64,000 nt of DNA, from positions 23,506 through 87,505 of the forward strand of contig CANDBT010000018.1 of the NCBI GenBank assembly GCA_947383005.1, written 5' to 3'. The notes below the pieces were generated by a model. The model searched no databases and was not told the origin of the DNA. It saw nothing but the letters and a program-made list of their open reading frames with translations. Both the position numbers and the translations under genes were made by a program. Of the stretch, positions 16,797 through 26,560 are shown piece after piece. The stretch comes from an uncultured bacterium (GTDB lineage: Bacteria; Bacillota; Clostridia; Lachnospirales; Lachnospiraceae). Position 1 is the stretch's first letter; each line of letters opens with the position of its first letter.

Positions 16797-17699
16797 ATGA
16801 ACGAAAAAATCTTGAGAATAATGCAGATGCGGATGCAAGGAAAGGAAATGACAGGGATGAGACAGGAGTTTGCGGATAAGGTCAGCCAGGCAGAGGACAG
16901 GTCGGAAGGCACGGATTTGAGAAACAGCGGCAAAGATATACAAAACGGTTCCGAAAAAAGAAAAGATGAGAGAAAGAAGGAAGAAAAGGAGCTTGAGGAG
17001 AAGGAAAACGAAAAGCTGGAAGAATACGGACAAATGACTCTGGAAAATAACCAGGGAAAGCGAAAAATTCATTTGCTTTCGATTATCGGCGAAGTGGAGG
17101 GGCATGAGAACCTTTCCGGAAATGCCAAAGCGACCAAGTATGACCATGTACTTCCCCAACTGGCCTCCCTTGAGGATGATGACCGGGTAGACGGGCTGCT
17201 GGTGCTTTTGAATACTTCCGGCGGCGATGTGGACGCAGGGCTGGCTATTGCAGAAATGATTGCCTCTTTGAGCATGCCCACAGTGTCTTTGGTATTGGGA
17301 GGAAGCCATTCTATCGGGGTTCCTTTGGCAGTTTCCACCGATTATTCCTTTATTGTCCCGACGGGAACGATGATGATCCATCCTGTACGTATGACGGGAA
17401 TGGTAATCGGGGCTTCCCAGACTTATGAATATTTTAATATGATTCAGGACAGGATTCTCAGTTTTATCAGCAGTCACTCCCGGATGGAGTATGACCAGGT
17501 TAAAAACCTGATGCATAATACCAAGATGCTGACCAGGGATCTGGGTACGGTTTTGGTAGGCAGCCAGGCGGTAGAGGAAGGTCTGATCAATGAAGTAGGT
17601 GGTATTCGTGAAGCGCTCCACAAGCTTTATCAAATGATTGATACTATGAAAGCTCAGCGCTCCGCCGCTGAGCTGCGCGAAAACGGGGTCACGAAGTGA
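16797..17699 (+). CDS. ClpP-class serine protease, TepA type
   Basis: 300 residues from the ATG at 16797 (ggtgg 10 bases upstream); an in-frame TTG at 16758 and ATGs further in are alternatives. Residues 30-90 are a highly charged Lys/Glu-rich, probably coiled-coil segment; residues 91-285 match the ClpP/crotonase fold: NTSGGDVDAGLAIAE (140-154), nucleophile Ser172 in GGSHSIGVP, His195 in MMIHPVR and the Asp in TRDLG. This resembles the translocation-enhancing protein TepA class found beside ftsK/spoIIIE in Bacillota, consistent with ftsK next door. The last 16 codons are supplied by one copy of an intergenic repeat (17648-17702). No signal peptide, so probably cytoplasmic. Confidence 0.85.
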   Translation: MNEKILRIMQMRMQGKEMTGMRQEFADKVSQAEDRSEGTDLRNSGKDIQNGSEKRKDERKKEEKELEEKENEKLEEYGQMTLENNQGKRKIHLLSIIGEVEGHENLSGNAKATKYDHVLPQLASLEDDDRVDGLLVLLNTSGGDVDAGLAIAEMIASLSMPTVSLVLGGSHSIGVPLAVSTDYSFIVPTGTMMIHPVRMTGMVIGASQTYEYFNMIQDRILSFISSHSRMEYDQVKNLMHNTKMLTRDLGTVLVGSQAVEEGLINEVGGIREALHKLYQMIDTMKAQRSAAELRENGVTK

Positions 17700-17702
17700 C
17701 AT
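17648..17702 (+). repeat. 55-bp direct repeat, copy 1 (overlaps a CDS end)
   Basis: Identical to 17798-17852, with similarity continuing about 10 more bases. Contains two dyads, agctcagcg / cgctgagct and gtcac-gaa-gtgac. It provides the C-terminal codons and stop of the ClpP-like gene. Confidence 0.9.
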
Positions 17703-17797
17703 CTTCTACTCCCGTTTTCTGCGCATCCGCCGGAGGCTCCCAGGAAATCCCCATTAATTTATGATAATGCCTGATGGCAGGCATAGGGATTTACTGC

Positions 17798-17852
17798 GAA
17801 AGCTCAGCGCTCCGCCGCTGAGCTGCGCGAAAACGGGGTCACGAAGTGACAT
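17798..17852 (+). repeat. 55-bp direct repeat, copy 2
   Basis: Second copy, exactly 150 bp downstream of the first, intergenic. The rest of 17700-18235 holds no gene that I can support: it contains this copy, a hairpin at 18064-18090, a shared repeat at 18106-18133 and low-coding sequence. Confidence 0.9.
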
Positions 17853-18063
17853 TTTCCACTCCCGGAGGGCAATTTGAAATGGGCATATGCGGTTACGCTC
17901 ATGGCTCATCGTCAGCGATTGCAAATGGCGGTTGCAATTCTTCCCATTTTTTTGTATACTATTTTCAGTGAAAAGCTTGTATACCTGCCTGCAGTTTGCT
18001 TTTTCTATGCACAGACCCGCACAGAGGAATATGCCGCTAAAGCGGCGTGCGGGCCGAGCGGCG

Positions 18064-18090
18064 AGTAGGGGAAGATGGCTCTTCCCTACT
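18064..18090 (+). terminator. Hairpin in the ftsK upstream gap
   Basis: agtaggggaaga (18064-18075) pairs with tcttccctact (18080-18090) around tggc with one bulged G. No strong T-run follows, so the role is uncertain. Confidence 0.4.
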
Positions 18091-18105
18091 CAATTAGGAT
18101 AGATT

Positions 18106-18133
18106 GTCCTATGGAATGAAAAGCCCTCCGGGC
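18106..18133 (+). repeat. 28-bp dispersed repeat, copy 1
   Basis: Matches 52057-52084 at 25 of 28 positions (consensus gtcctRtggaatRaaaagcc followed by Ytccgggc). In both places an agga...tcct dyad precedes it. Confidence 0.6.
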
Positions 18134-18235
18134 AGGATTACATTACGAAGTATCCGGCAAAATACGCCGGTGATGCGTTTTGCTGGATTTCTCCGGTCAT
18201 CTGGTGGGATGCAACAGAATAGGAGGAGTACATAA

Positions 18236-21200
18236 GTGGCTACAACAAGCAGAAAGAAAGCAGCTTCAGGGAAAGATCCGGCAAAAGCCAGTCAAGAGAA
18301 GCGATCAAGGAAAAATACGGCCCCGGTTCCGGAAAAGGAAGATTTTATCGGAGCAGAGATTATCATCCTATTGTCGTTTGCTCTTGCTGTTTTGCTGTTT
18401 TTAAGCAATTTTCATCTGTGTGGTGCAGCAGGCGGTTTTTTGAGAAATTTGCAGCTCGGGATTTTCGGCATGGTGGGATTTATTGCCCCACTTCTTTTAT
18501 TTGTAGGTATTTGTTTTTATCTTTCCAATCGGGGAAATCCTGTGGCAATGCGAAAGCTGGCAGCTTGTATAGGCGTGGTGCTGTCTTTGTGCGGATTTGC
18601 CCAAATGTTGTTTGGCAGGCAGCCGGATTCGGGGACAGGTATCTGGGAATATTTTCGGTTGTCAGCAGAAAGCGGCCTGGGCGGTGGTCTGACGGGTGGT
18701 TTGATCTGTGCGGCCCTCTCGTCCGTGCTGGGTGGTATCGGTGCGTTTTTGATCCTTTTGGTCAGTTTTTTGATTTGTGTGGTATGTATTACCGAGCGCT
18801 CCATTGTCAAGGCAGTTAAACGCCATGGGGACGCGGCTTACCAGATGGCAAAGGAAGATATGGGCCGCAGGCGTGAACTGCATGCGGAGCGTCAGGAGGA
18901 ACGCCGTCGCATGCGGGAGGAGAAGATTCGGGGAGTGAATCTGGGATCTACGGATTTGTTCCAGACGCAGAATCCAGAATGGGAGGATGAAGCTAAACAG
19001 TATGAGGAGCCTGAACAACAGCGCGGGGAACCGCGGCAGCAGTATGGGGAGCCAGTGACATATGACGAGTCAGGATATGATGATTTCGGTGAGGAAGAAG
19101 CAGCGGGCGATAGGAATTTTGCTGGACAGACTATGCCTTTGAAAAGCCGGCCGCCTGCGTCGCAGAAAACGGTACAGCCTATGCCGCAGGAGCCGGTACG
19201 TTCCTTGTCGCGGGCAGATGTTTTTACGGGGAAAATCACCATGCCGGGATCTTATGCCGATACCGACGAAGATACGGCGCCTTTTGAGGAGGATGAGGTG
19301 CTTTCTCCGGCAGAATCGGCACAGCGCTTGGTAGCGGAGGGAATTTCCAGCATTGATGATTTTGAGGGAATGTTTGGGAAGCCGGCGACGGTTCCGTCAT
19401 TTCCGTCAACAGCGGCGGAACCATCTTTTCAGGGTTTGGATGAAGAAAAACTTGAGGAACCCATTATTCCCTTCAAAAAGCCCCATACCGATAGAGCCTC
19501 TGATTCCGAATTTGAGTCCGGAGAAGCGAGCCAGAATGAACCAGTAGTAAAATACGGACGGAATTTGCGGGCCTCTTATGATGAAGAACAGGAAGGCGAG
19601 ATTTATCTGGAGGCTCCGGAGGAAGAGACTTTGTCTTTTGAATCTTCCGACAGAGGAAAGAATTGGGGGCAGGAGTGGTATGATGGCGAAGATGGCCTGG
19701 CGGAGGAAGGCAGCGGCAACGGTGAAAACAGTTACTATGGTGAAGGCAGCTATCGCGGTGAAAGCAGCTACCATGACGAAGATAGCAGTAATGGTGAAAA
19801 CAACTACCATGATGAAAATAGCTATCGCGGTGAAAGCAGCTACCATGACGAAGATAGCAGTAACGGTGAAAACAGCTACTATGACGAAGATAGCAGTAAC
19901 GGTGAAAACAGCTACTATGATGAAAGCAGCTATCGCGATGAAAACAGCTACTATGATGAAAGCAGCTATCGCGATGAAAACAGTTATCATGATGAAAGCA
20001 GTTATATCGATGAGGGCAGCAATCACAAAGCCAGCAGCTATTATCATGGGGACAGCTACAGTTATGAGGGTGGTCGTGACGAGGAAGGCAATAACAGGCC
20101 CGGGAGCAGATATGATGAAGAAGGTTTTACCGATGAGTATCGTGTTCCGCGAGGAACCCGTCAGATCATAACCGCTGCCGGAAAGATTATCGAAAGTGAT
20201 GCGGAGGCTTTGCAGAAAAAGCTCGAGACGAAAAGACAGGAAGCAAGAGATGGCCAAATGGGCGACGAGGCAGCTTTTCGTGTTCAAATTAAGGAAAAAG
20301 AGAAGCAGCCGAAAAAGGAATATCGCTTTCCGCCTACCAGTTTGATGAAGCCGGTCAGCCGCGTTGCCGGTACTTCGGAACAGGAGTACAGGGAGATTGC
20401 CATTAAACTGCAGCAGACGCTGAGGGATTTTGGCGTGGGGGTTACCGTGACCAATATCAGCTGCGGGCCTTCCGTAACCCGATATGAACTGCACCCGGAC
20501 CAGGGAGTCAAAGTCAGCAAGATTGTGGGACTGACGGATGATATCAAGCTGAGCCTGGCGGCGGCAGATATCCGTATCGAGGCGCCGATTCCCGGAAAAT
20601 CCGCGGTAGGGATCGAGGTTCCCAATAAGGAGAATACCACCGTATATCTGAGGGAACTTCTGGAGTCCGATGCATTCCGGCATCATCCGTCCAAGCTGGC
20701 TTTTGCTGTGGGAAAGGATATCGGAGGGCAGGTGGTAGTAGCGGATATAGCGAAGATGCCGCATCTGCTCATTGCCGGCGCTACCGGCTCAGGAAAATCC
20801 GTCTGCATTAATACTCTGATTATGAGTATTATTTTTAAGGCAAATCCGGAAGAAGTGAAGCTGATCATGGTTGATCCGAAAGTGGTGGAGCTGAGTGTTT
20901 ATAACGGAATCCCCCATCTGTTGATTCCCGTAGTGACAGACCCTAAAAAGGCTTCCGGCGCGTTAAACTGGGCAGTAGCGGAGATGGATGACCGTTATAA
21001 AAAATTTGCCCGCTATAATGTCAGGAATTTGGCAGGTTACAATGCCAAAGTGGAAAGTATTCAGGATATTGAGGATGAGGACAAGCCTCAAAAATTGCCG
21101 CAGATTGTGATTATTGTGGATGAACTGGCAGATTTGATGATGGTGGCGCCCGGCGAGGTGGAGGAGGCGATTTGCCGTTTGGCGCAGTTGGCCCGTGCCG

Positions 21201-21775
21201 CCGGCATCCATCTGGTTATCGCTACCCAGCGGCCGTCAGTCAATGTCATTACCGGCCTGATTAAAGCCAATGTGCCATCCCGTATCGCATTTGCTGTTTC
21301 TTCCGGCGTGGATTCGCGGACGATTATCGATATGTATGGGGCGGAAAAGCTGCTGGGCAAAGGCGATATGCTGTTTTTCCCGTCGGGAATTCCCAAGCCT
21401 CAACGGGTTCAGGGGGCTTTTGTATCAGATACGGAGGTACAGCAGATTGTGGAATTTTTGACGGAACAGGGAATGGGTACGGAATACAATTGGGAAGTGG
21501 AAAAACAGATGAGTTCGGTGCCGTCTGCGGGAAGCGGCGGAAGCAGCAACGGCAGAGATGAATATTTTGTTCAGGCCGGCAGATCGATTATCGAGAAGGA
21601 AAAAGCATCTATCGGCATGCTGCAGCGGATGTTTAAAATCGGTTTTAACCGGGCCGCGCGGATCATGGATCAGTTGGCTGAAGCCGGAGTGGTAGGAGAA
21701 GAGGAGGGGACAAAGCCAAGAAAAGTATTGATGACAATGAAAGAATTTGAAGAAATGATGGAAAATGGCGGTTAA
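18236..21775 (+). CDS. ftsK: FtsK/SpoIIIE DNA translocase with a repetitive acidic linker
   Basis: 1179 residues, longer than the usual ~800. GTG start 5 bases after an aggaggag-type site. Domains: a basic N-tail, four hydrophobic segments at about residues 40-185, a long disordered linker (about 200-690), the alpha/beta motor with Walker [10 protein letters not shown] (about 847-855) and Walker [14 protein letters not shown], and a C-terminal winged-helix gamma domain ([20 protein letters not shown]) that reads DNA polarity. It pumps chromosome DNA through the septum in division or sporulation. The linker contains a tandem low-complexity block (residues ~492-609) rich in Tyr, Ser, Asp, Glu and Asn, seldom reported for this family. 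Confidence 0.95.
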   Translation: MATTSRKKAASGKDPAKASQEKRSRKNTAPVPEKEDFIGAEIIILLSFALAVLLFLSNFHLCGAAGGFLRNLQLGIFGMVGFIAPLLLFVGICFYLSNRGNPVAMRKLAACIGVVLSLCGFAQMLFGRQPDSGTGIWEYFRLSAESGLGGGLTGGLICAALSSVLGGIGAFLILLVSFLICVVCITERSIVKAVKRHGDAAYQMAKEDMGRRRELHAERQEERRRMREEKIRGVNLGSTDLFQTQNPEWEDEAKQYEEPEQQRGEPRQQYGEPVTYDESGYDDFGEEEAAGDRNFAGQTMPLKSRPPASQKTVQPMPQEPVRSLSRADVFTGKITMPGSYADTDEDTAPFEEDEVLSPAESAQRLVAEGISSIDDFEGMFGKPATVPSFPSTAAEPSFQGLDEEKLEEPIIPFKKPHTDRASDSEFESGEASQNEPVVKYGRNLRASYDEEQEGEIYLEAPEEETLSFESSDRGKNWGQEWYDGEDGLAEEGSGNGENSYYGEGSYRGESSYHDEDSSNGENNYHDENSYRGESSYHDEDSSNGENSYYDEDSSNGENSYYDESSYRDENSYYDESSYRDENSYHDESSYIDEGSNHKASSYYHGDSYSYEGGRDEEGNNRPGSRYDEEGFTDEYRVPRGTRQIITAAGKIIESDAEALQKKLETKRQEARDGQMGDEAAFRVQIKEKEKQPKKEYRFPPTSLMKPVSRVAGTSEQEYREIAIKLQQTLRDFGVGVTVTNISCGPSVTRYELHPDQGVKVSKIVGLTDDIKLSLAAADIRIEAPIPGKSAVGIEVPNKENTTVYLRELLESDAFRHHPSKLAFAVGKDIGGQVVVADIAKMPHLLIAGATGSGKSVCINTLIMSIIFKANPEEVKLIMVDPKVVELSVYNGIPHLLIPVVTDPKKASGALNWAVAEMDDRYKKFARYNVRNLAGYNAKVESIQDIEDEDKPQKLPQIVIIVDELADLMMVAPGEVEEAICRLAQLARAAGIHLVIATQRPSVNVITGLIKANVPSRIAFAVSSGVDSRTIIDMYGAEKLLGKGDMLFFPSGIPKPQRVQGAFVSDTEVQQIVEFLTEQGMGTEYNWEVEKQMSSVPSAGSGGSSNGRDEYFVQAGRSIIEKEKASIGMLQRMFKIGFNRAARIMDQLAEAGVVGEEEGTKPRKVLMTMKEFEEMMENGG
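19709..20064 (+). repeat. In-frame tandem coding repeats inside ftsK
   Basis: Degenerate units of 15 and 30 bases such as ggtgaaaacagctactatga and gatgaaagcagctatcgcga, repeated about a dozen times in phase with the codons, encoding S-Y-x-D/G-E-x-S patterns. Near-identical 60-base blocks indicate recent slippage or unequal exchange. Confidence 0.9.
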
Positions 21776-21849
21776 GTATGATAAGATGGTGGAATCTTAA
21801 GCACAGAGAGACTCCGGGAGTACAGGAAAAAGAATGGGAGGACACAGAG

Positions 21850-23520
21850 ATGAAAACAGATATCGAGATAGCTCAGGAAGCCAGGATGGAGCCGATAAAG
21901 ACAGTCGCTGCCGCTTATGGAATCGGGGAAAACGAGTTGGAACTGTATGGCAATTACAAAGCCAAGCTCACTGACGAGTTGTGGAACAAGGTAAAAGACA
22001 ATCCGGACGGACGGCTGGTTTTGGTGACGGCGATCAATCCGACGCCTGCGGGAGAAGGCAAGACGACGACCAGTATCGGCCTGGCTGATGCGTTGAGCCG
22101 TCTGGGGAAAAAGACTATGCTGGCGCTTCGCGAGCCGTCCCTGGGGCCATGTTTCGGGATAAAGGGGGGGGCGGCCGGCGGCGGCTATGCCCAGGTGGTT
22201 CCCATGGAAGATCTGAACCTTCATTTTACCGGCGATTTCCATGCGATTACTTCGGCGAACAATCTGTTGTCAGCTCTTTTGGATAACCATATCCAACAAG
22301 GGAATTCCCTGCAGATTGATACCCGTCAGGTTTTGTGGAAACGGTGCATGGATATGAACGACCGGGCGCTGCGCAATATTGTGGTGGGCCTGGGGGCAAA
22401 GGCCGACGGCGTGGTGCGGGAAGATCATTTTGTGATTACCGTGGCATCCGAGATTATGGCGATTTTATGTTTGGCTGACGATATGGAAGATTTGAAGGAG
22501 CGGCTGGGGAAAATTATCGTGGCGTATAATTATGCGGGCGAACCGGTGACGGCTGCCCAGTTGAACGCGGTAGGCGCCATGGCCGCCCTTCTCAAAGACG
22601 CGATCAAACCCAATATCATCCAGACTTTGGAGCATACAGGAGCGCTTGTTCACGGCGGGCCATTTGCCAATATCGCTCACGGCTGCAACAGCGTCCGCGC
22701 CACACGGACAGCACTGAAACTGGCGGATGTGGTGGTGACGGAAGCCGGGTTTGGCGCCGATCTGGGGGCGGAGAAATTTTTGGATATCAAATGCCGCAAG
22801 GCAGGGTTTAAGCCGGATGCGGTCGTGCTGGTGGCTACGGTTCGGGCGCTGAAGTATAACGGCGGCGTGCCAAAGGCCGATTTAGGGACGGAAAATTTGG
22901 AAGCGCTGAAAAAAGGCATTGTCAATCTGGAAAAACATATAGAAAATATCCAAAAATATGGGGTTCCCGTAGTTGTCACGTTAAATTCCTTTGTCAGCGA
23001 CACTCAGGCTGAATATGAATTTATCCGTGGCTTTTGCGAGGCGCGGGGATGTGAGTTTGCTTTGTCCGAAGTGTGGCTCAAAGGCGGTGAGGGGGGCGAG
23101 GCACTGGCCCAAAAAGTGTGGGAAACCCTGGAAAACAAAGAAAGCCATTATCATCCGATTTATCCGGACGAGATGAGTTTGAAGGAAAAGATTCATACTA
23201 TATCATCAGAGATCTATGGGGCTGACGGAGTCAGCTACACGCCTTCTGCCGAGAGGGCGCTGGCGCAGATCGAGAAGCTTGGTTTCGGCCATTTGCCGGT
23301 GTGTATGGCAAAGACACAATATTCCCTGTCGGATGACCAGAATAAATTGGGCCGGCCGACGGGATTTACGGTTAGTGTCCGGGATGTGTATGTGTCTGCC
23401 GGAGCCGGGTTTGTAGTCGTTCTGACCGGTGCGATTATGACTATGCCCGGACTGCCCAAAAAGCCGGCGGCAGACGGAATAGATGTCAATAAAGAAGGGA
23501 TGATTACCGGGTTGTTCTGA
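21850..23520 (+). CDS. fhs: Formate-tetrahydrofolate ligase
   Basis: 556 residues from the ATG at 21850, chosen because gggagg lies 8 bases upstream and the family starts at [11 protein letters not shown]; the frame opens earlier, at 21778, directly after ftsK. The enzyme joins formate to tetrahydrofolate with ATP, feeding 10-formyl-THF to purines, initiator Met-tRNA and one-carbon or acetogenic flux. Seen: P-loop [18 protein letters not shown] (residues about 61-78), [20 protein letters not shown], and the C-terminal [20 protein letters not shown]. The C-terminus (GMITGLF) is typical. Gene spacing allows read-through from ftsK. In the same window fmt uses its product. Confidence 0.97.
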   Translation: MKTDIEIAQEARMEPIKTVAAAYGIGENELELYGNYKAKLTDELWNKVKDNPDGRLVLVTAINPTPAGEGKTTTSIGLADALSRLGKKTMLALREPSLGPCFGIKGGAAGGGYAQVVPMEDLNLHFTGDFHAITSANNLLSALLDNHIQQGNSLQIDTRQVLWKRCMDMNDRALRNIVVGLGAKADGVVREDHFVITVASEIMAILCLADDMEDLKERLGKIIVAYNYAGEPVTAAQLNAVGAMAALLKDAIKPNIIQTLEHTGALVHGGPFANIAHGCNSVRATRTALKLADVVVTEAGFGADLGAEKFLDIKCRKAGFKPDAVVLVATVRALKYNGGVPKADLGTENLEALKKGIVNLEKHIENIQKYGVPVVVTLNSFVSDTQAEYEFIRGFCEARGCEFALSEVWLKGGEGGEALAQKVWETLENKESHYHPIYPDEMSLKEKIHTISSEIYGADGVSYTPSAERALAQIEKLGFGHLPVCMAKTQYSLSDDQNKLGRPTGFTVSVRDVYVSAGAGFVVVLTGAIMTMPGLPKKPAADGIDVNKEGMITGLF

Positions 23521-23595
23521 TGGCGGACAGTTGCGGCTGACGATAAGAAACCGGAGTGAAAGTAATTGTTGCAAATAAAATAAGGGGACGGAAAA

Positions 23596-25074
23596 ATGTT
23601 GAAGGATTGGTTGGAGGGAATTACCTATACGCTTTTACAAGGCAGTATAGATGTGGAGGCCGATGAGGTGGTTTATGATTCCCGAAAGGCAAGACCGGGT
23701 GCGGTATTTGTCTGTATGGCAGGGACCCATGTGGATTCGCATGAATTTATTCCTCAGGTTTTACAAGCCGGCGTCCGGGTGCTGGTGGTAGAAAAAGAGG
23801 TGAAAGCGCCTTCTTCGGTGACGGTAATCCGGGTAGAGAACGGAAGGGAGGCTTTGGCGCTTCTTTCGGCCGCCAGATTCGGATATCCGGCAAGGAAGCT
23901 TTTAATGATTGGCATAACGGGTACCAAAGGGAAGACGACTACGGCCCATATGGTCAGGCAGATATTGGAGGTGTCCGGGAGAAAAACGGGCATTATCGGG
24001 ACGAATGGCGTGGATATCGGACATAAGCATTTTCCTACGGTCAATACTACGCCGGAATCCTATTCGCTTCATCAATATTTTGCCGAGATGGTGGAGGACG
24101 GGTGTGAGTGCTGTGTGATGGAAGTCTCTTCCCAAGCGTTAAAAATGCACCGCGTGGCAGGGATTGTTTTTGATTTTGCTGTTTTTACTAATATTTCCCC
24201 GGACCATATCGGGCCGGACGAACATGAGAATTTTGAAGAATATCTGTATTATAAAAAAAGGCTCTTTTTCCAAAGCCGTAAGGCGCTGATCAATGTAGAT
24301 GACCAGCATAAGGAGGAGATTGCCGAAAATATTCCTTGTACCTGGGAAGGATTTGGATTGAACCGGGAAGCCCGTTACCAGGCAGAGCATATTCATTGTA
24401 TCTCTGATGAGGATTTTGTGGGATTGGAATTTACTATCCGGGGCACTTATGAAATCCCTGTGCGGGTGAATATACCAGGCAGATTTAATGTATATAACGC
24501 TTTGGCTGCCGCCGCCGTATGCCTGGAGGCAGGGGTACCGAAAGAAGCTTTGTGTCATGGCCTGGAACATATGAAATTAGACGGGCGGATGGAGATAGTA
24601 TATACCTCGTCAAAGTGCTGTGTGATTGTGGATTATGCCCACAATGCGGTCAGTATGGAGAGCCTTTTGCTTACCCTGCGGGAATATGAACCGAAACGTC
24701 TCGTATGTGTGTTTGGCTGCGGCGGCAACCGTTCAAAAGACCGAAGATATTCAATGGGGGAAATTGCCGGGAAATTGGCGGATTTTTCGATTATTACGGC
24801 GGATAATTCCCGCTTTGAACGGGTAGAAGACATCATTGCGGATATTCGGGGAAGCATGGAAAAGACCGGAGGGAATTTTATTGAGATTCCTGACCGGAGA
24901 GAGGCTATCGAATACAGCATAACTCATGCCCAGCCGGGGGATATGATTGCCATTATTGGAAAGGGGCATGAAGATTATCAGGAAATCGAAGGAGTGCGTT
25001 ATCCTTTCCTTGACCGGGCAGTCGTGCAGGAAGTGGTGGGCGCGCAAGAAGATGCTCCTTCCCATGAACAGTAA
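23596..25074 (+). CDS. murE: UDP-MurNAc-tripeptide synthetase (MurE)
   Basis: 492 residues. Adds the third amino acid to UDP-MurNAc-L-Ala-D-Glu in peptidoglycan precursor synthesis. Seen: N-terminal UDP-binding domain, ATP motif GITGTKGKTTTAHM near residue 112, NISPDHIGPDEHENFEEY, and the C-terminal ligase domain. The specificity motif, DNPR in meso-diaminopimelate enzymes, is DNSR here (residues 403-406); keeping the Arg favours diaminopimelate, but the Pro-to-Ser change leaves the amino acid uncertain. ATG follows ataaggggacggaaaa. Its stop codon lies within a tgaacagtaac motif. murF starts 51 bp later. Confidence 0.93.
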   Translation: MLKDWLEGITYTLLQGSIDVEADEVVYDSRKARPGAVFVCMAGTHVDSHEFIPQVLQAGVRVLVVEKEVKAPSSVTVIRVENGREALALLSAARFGYPARKLLMIGITGTKGKTTTAHMVRQILEVSGRKTGIIGTNGVDIGHKHFPTVNTTPESYSLHQYFAEMVEDGCECCVMEVSSQALKMHRVAGIVFDFAVFTNISPDHIGPDEHENFEEYLYYKKRLFFQSRKALINVDDQHKEEIAENIPCTWEGFGLNREARYQAEHIHCISDEDFVGLEFTIRGTYEIPVRVNIPGRFNVYNALAAAAVCLEAGVPKEALCHGLEHMKLDGRMEIVYTSSKCCVIVDYAHNAVSMESLLLTLREYEPKRLVCVFGCGGNRSKDRRYSMGEIAGKLADFSIITADNSRFERVEDIIADIRGSMEKTGGNFIEIPDRREAIEYSITHAQPGDMIAIIGKGHEDYQEIEGVRYPFLDRAVVQEVVGAQEDAPSHEQ

Positions 25075-25125
25075 CGAATAATTTGACGAAAAAACGAATA
25101 AGATAAAGAAAAGAGAAACCGGATT

Positions 25126-26505
25126 ATGGAACAAATGACGGTAGGAGAAATTGTGCAGGCGACACAGGGAAAGCTTCTATGCGGGGCGGAGGACAGACCT
25201 CTGGCACATATTTGCATTGATTCCCAAAAAGTAAATCGCAAAGATTTATTTGTGCCTTTGATCGGGGAGCGGGTTGATGCCCACAGATTTATTGAGCAGG
25301 CTTTTGCCGCCGGGGCGGAAGCGGTTCTGACCAGCCGCCATGACGCCATGGAGGATGTCCATTCATGGATACGCGTGGAAGATACCAGGCGGGCGCTGCA
25401 GGCTATCGGAGCTTATTACCGGAAGAGGCTGACCCTTCCTCTGGTGGGAATTACCGGCAGCGTGGGGAAAACAACTACCCGGGAGATGGTCGCGGCGGCA
25501 TTGTCGGCCGGTTATCGGGTATATAAAACTCCCGGCAATTACAACAGCCAGATAGGAGTGCCGATTACGTTGTCGGAGATTACCTCTCAGGATGAAATCG
25601 GCGTGTTGGAATTGGGGATGAGTATGCCGGGCGAGATGGAAGTGATTGCCCGGATTGCGCAGGCAGACATGGCGGTAATTACGAATGTGGATGTCACCCA
25701 TATCGAGCAGTTGGGCAGCAAGGAGAACATTTACCGGGAAAAGTTAAAGATTCAGGAAGGAATGAAAGCGGGTGGAACCCTGTTCTTAAATGGGGATGAT
25801 CCCATGCTCCAAAAGACCAGAGCCAAAGAAGGATGCCGGACCGTCTATTACGGAACCGGGGACAACAGTGACTATCGGGCGGTGAATATCCGCATGGAAG
25901 ACGGTTTTGGCGTATTTACTGCTGTACATGGCTCCTGCCATGTGGAAGTGCGGCTGAAAATCAGGGGATATCACAATATCCTCAATGCTTTGGCGGCATT
26001 GGCCGTAGCCGATGCCAATGGGGTGTCGATGACGGCAGCAGCCGGGAAGCTGGAAGAATTTACCGGTTATGAAGGGCGCCAGCAGATTGAACAAAAAAAC
26101 GGAATAACTGTGATCGATGATACGTATAATGCCAGCCCGGCATCCATGACTGCGGCTTTGCAAGTGCTTTTTTCTTTTGATAAGGCAAAAAGGCGGATCG
26201 CGGTATTGGCAGATATGAAAGAGCTGGGGCCGGACGCGGAAGAATTCCATCGCCAGATAGGCCGCTGGTTGTCCAGGCACCCGGTAGATTTGCTTTTTAC
26301 GCTCGGGAGTTTGGCAAAGGAGATTCAGACAGAGGCAAAGATGGATGCTTCCCGATGTTATTTTTTTACCGAAGAACAGCGGGATATGCTGTGTGAAAAA
26401 TTAAGCAGCCTTTTGCAGCCGGGGGATTATGTCCTTTTAAAAGGCTCCCACAGTATGAAGCTGGGAGAGGTGGCCGAACGTTTGAAAAAGGGTATCGGCT
26501 GGTAA
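25126..26505 (+). CDS. murF: UDP-MurNAc-pentapeptide synthetase (MurF)
   Basis: 459 residues. Adds D-Ala-D-Ala to UDP-MurNAc-tripeptide, finishing the cytoplasmic precursor. Seen: Mur ligase N-domain with IDSQKVNRKDLFVPL, ATP loop GITGSVGKTTTREMV near residue 108, FKTPGN-like YKTPGNYNSQIGVP, ELGMSMPGEM, and DDTYNASPASMTAAL near residue 330. The ribosome site is weak (agaaaagagaaaccggatt). With murE it forms a cell-wall pair placed just before the priA operon; a short palindrome follows the stop. Confidence 0.96.
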   Translation: MEQMTVGEIVQATQGKLLCGAEDRPLAHICIDSQKVNRKDLFVPLIGERVDAHRFIEQAFAAGAEAVLTSRHDAMEDVHSWIRVEDTRRALQAIGAYYRKRLTLPLVGITGSVGKTTTREMVAAALSAGYRVYKTPGNYNSQIGVPITLSEITSQDEIGVLELGMSMPGEMEVIARIAQADMAVITNVDVTHIEQLGSKENIYREKLKIQEGMKAGGTLFLNGDDPMLQKTRAKEGCRTVYYGTGDNSDYRAVNIRMEDGFGVFTAVHGSCHVEVRLKIRGYHNILNALAALAVADANGVSMTAAAGKLEEFTGYEGRQQIEQKNGITVIDDTYNASPASMTAALQVLFSFDKAKRRIAVLADMKELGPDAEEFHRQIGRWLSRHPVDLLFTLGSLAKEIQTEAKMDASRCYFFTEEQRDMLCEKLSSLLQPGDYVLLKGSHSMKLGEVAERLKKGIGW

Positions 26506-26506
26506 A

Positions 26507-26525
26507 GTATACCCGAAGGGTATAC
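26507..26525 (+). repeat. Perfect 8-bp palindromic hairpin between murF and priA
   Basis: gtataccc-gaa-gggtatac starts two bases after the murF stop. No T-run follows; likely a structured spacer or RNA-processing site rather than a terminator. Confidence 0.55.
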
Positions 26526-26560
26526 GAAACGGTGGCACATCAGAACAGACAGGAGAGAAT

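Noticed and set aside
19406-20764. 452-codon minus-strand frame opposite ftsK
   Set aside because: Kept open by the repetitive acidic codons of ftsK; it reads as Ile/Ala/Val repeats and has no start signal.
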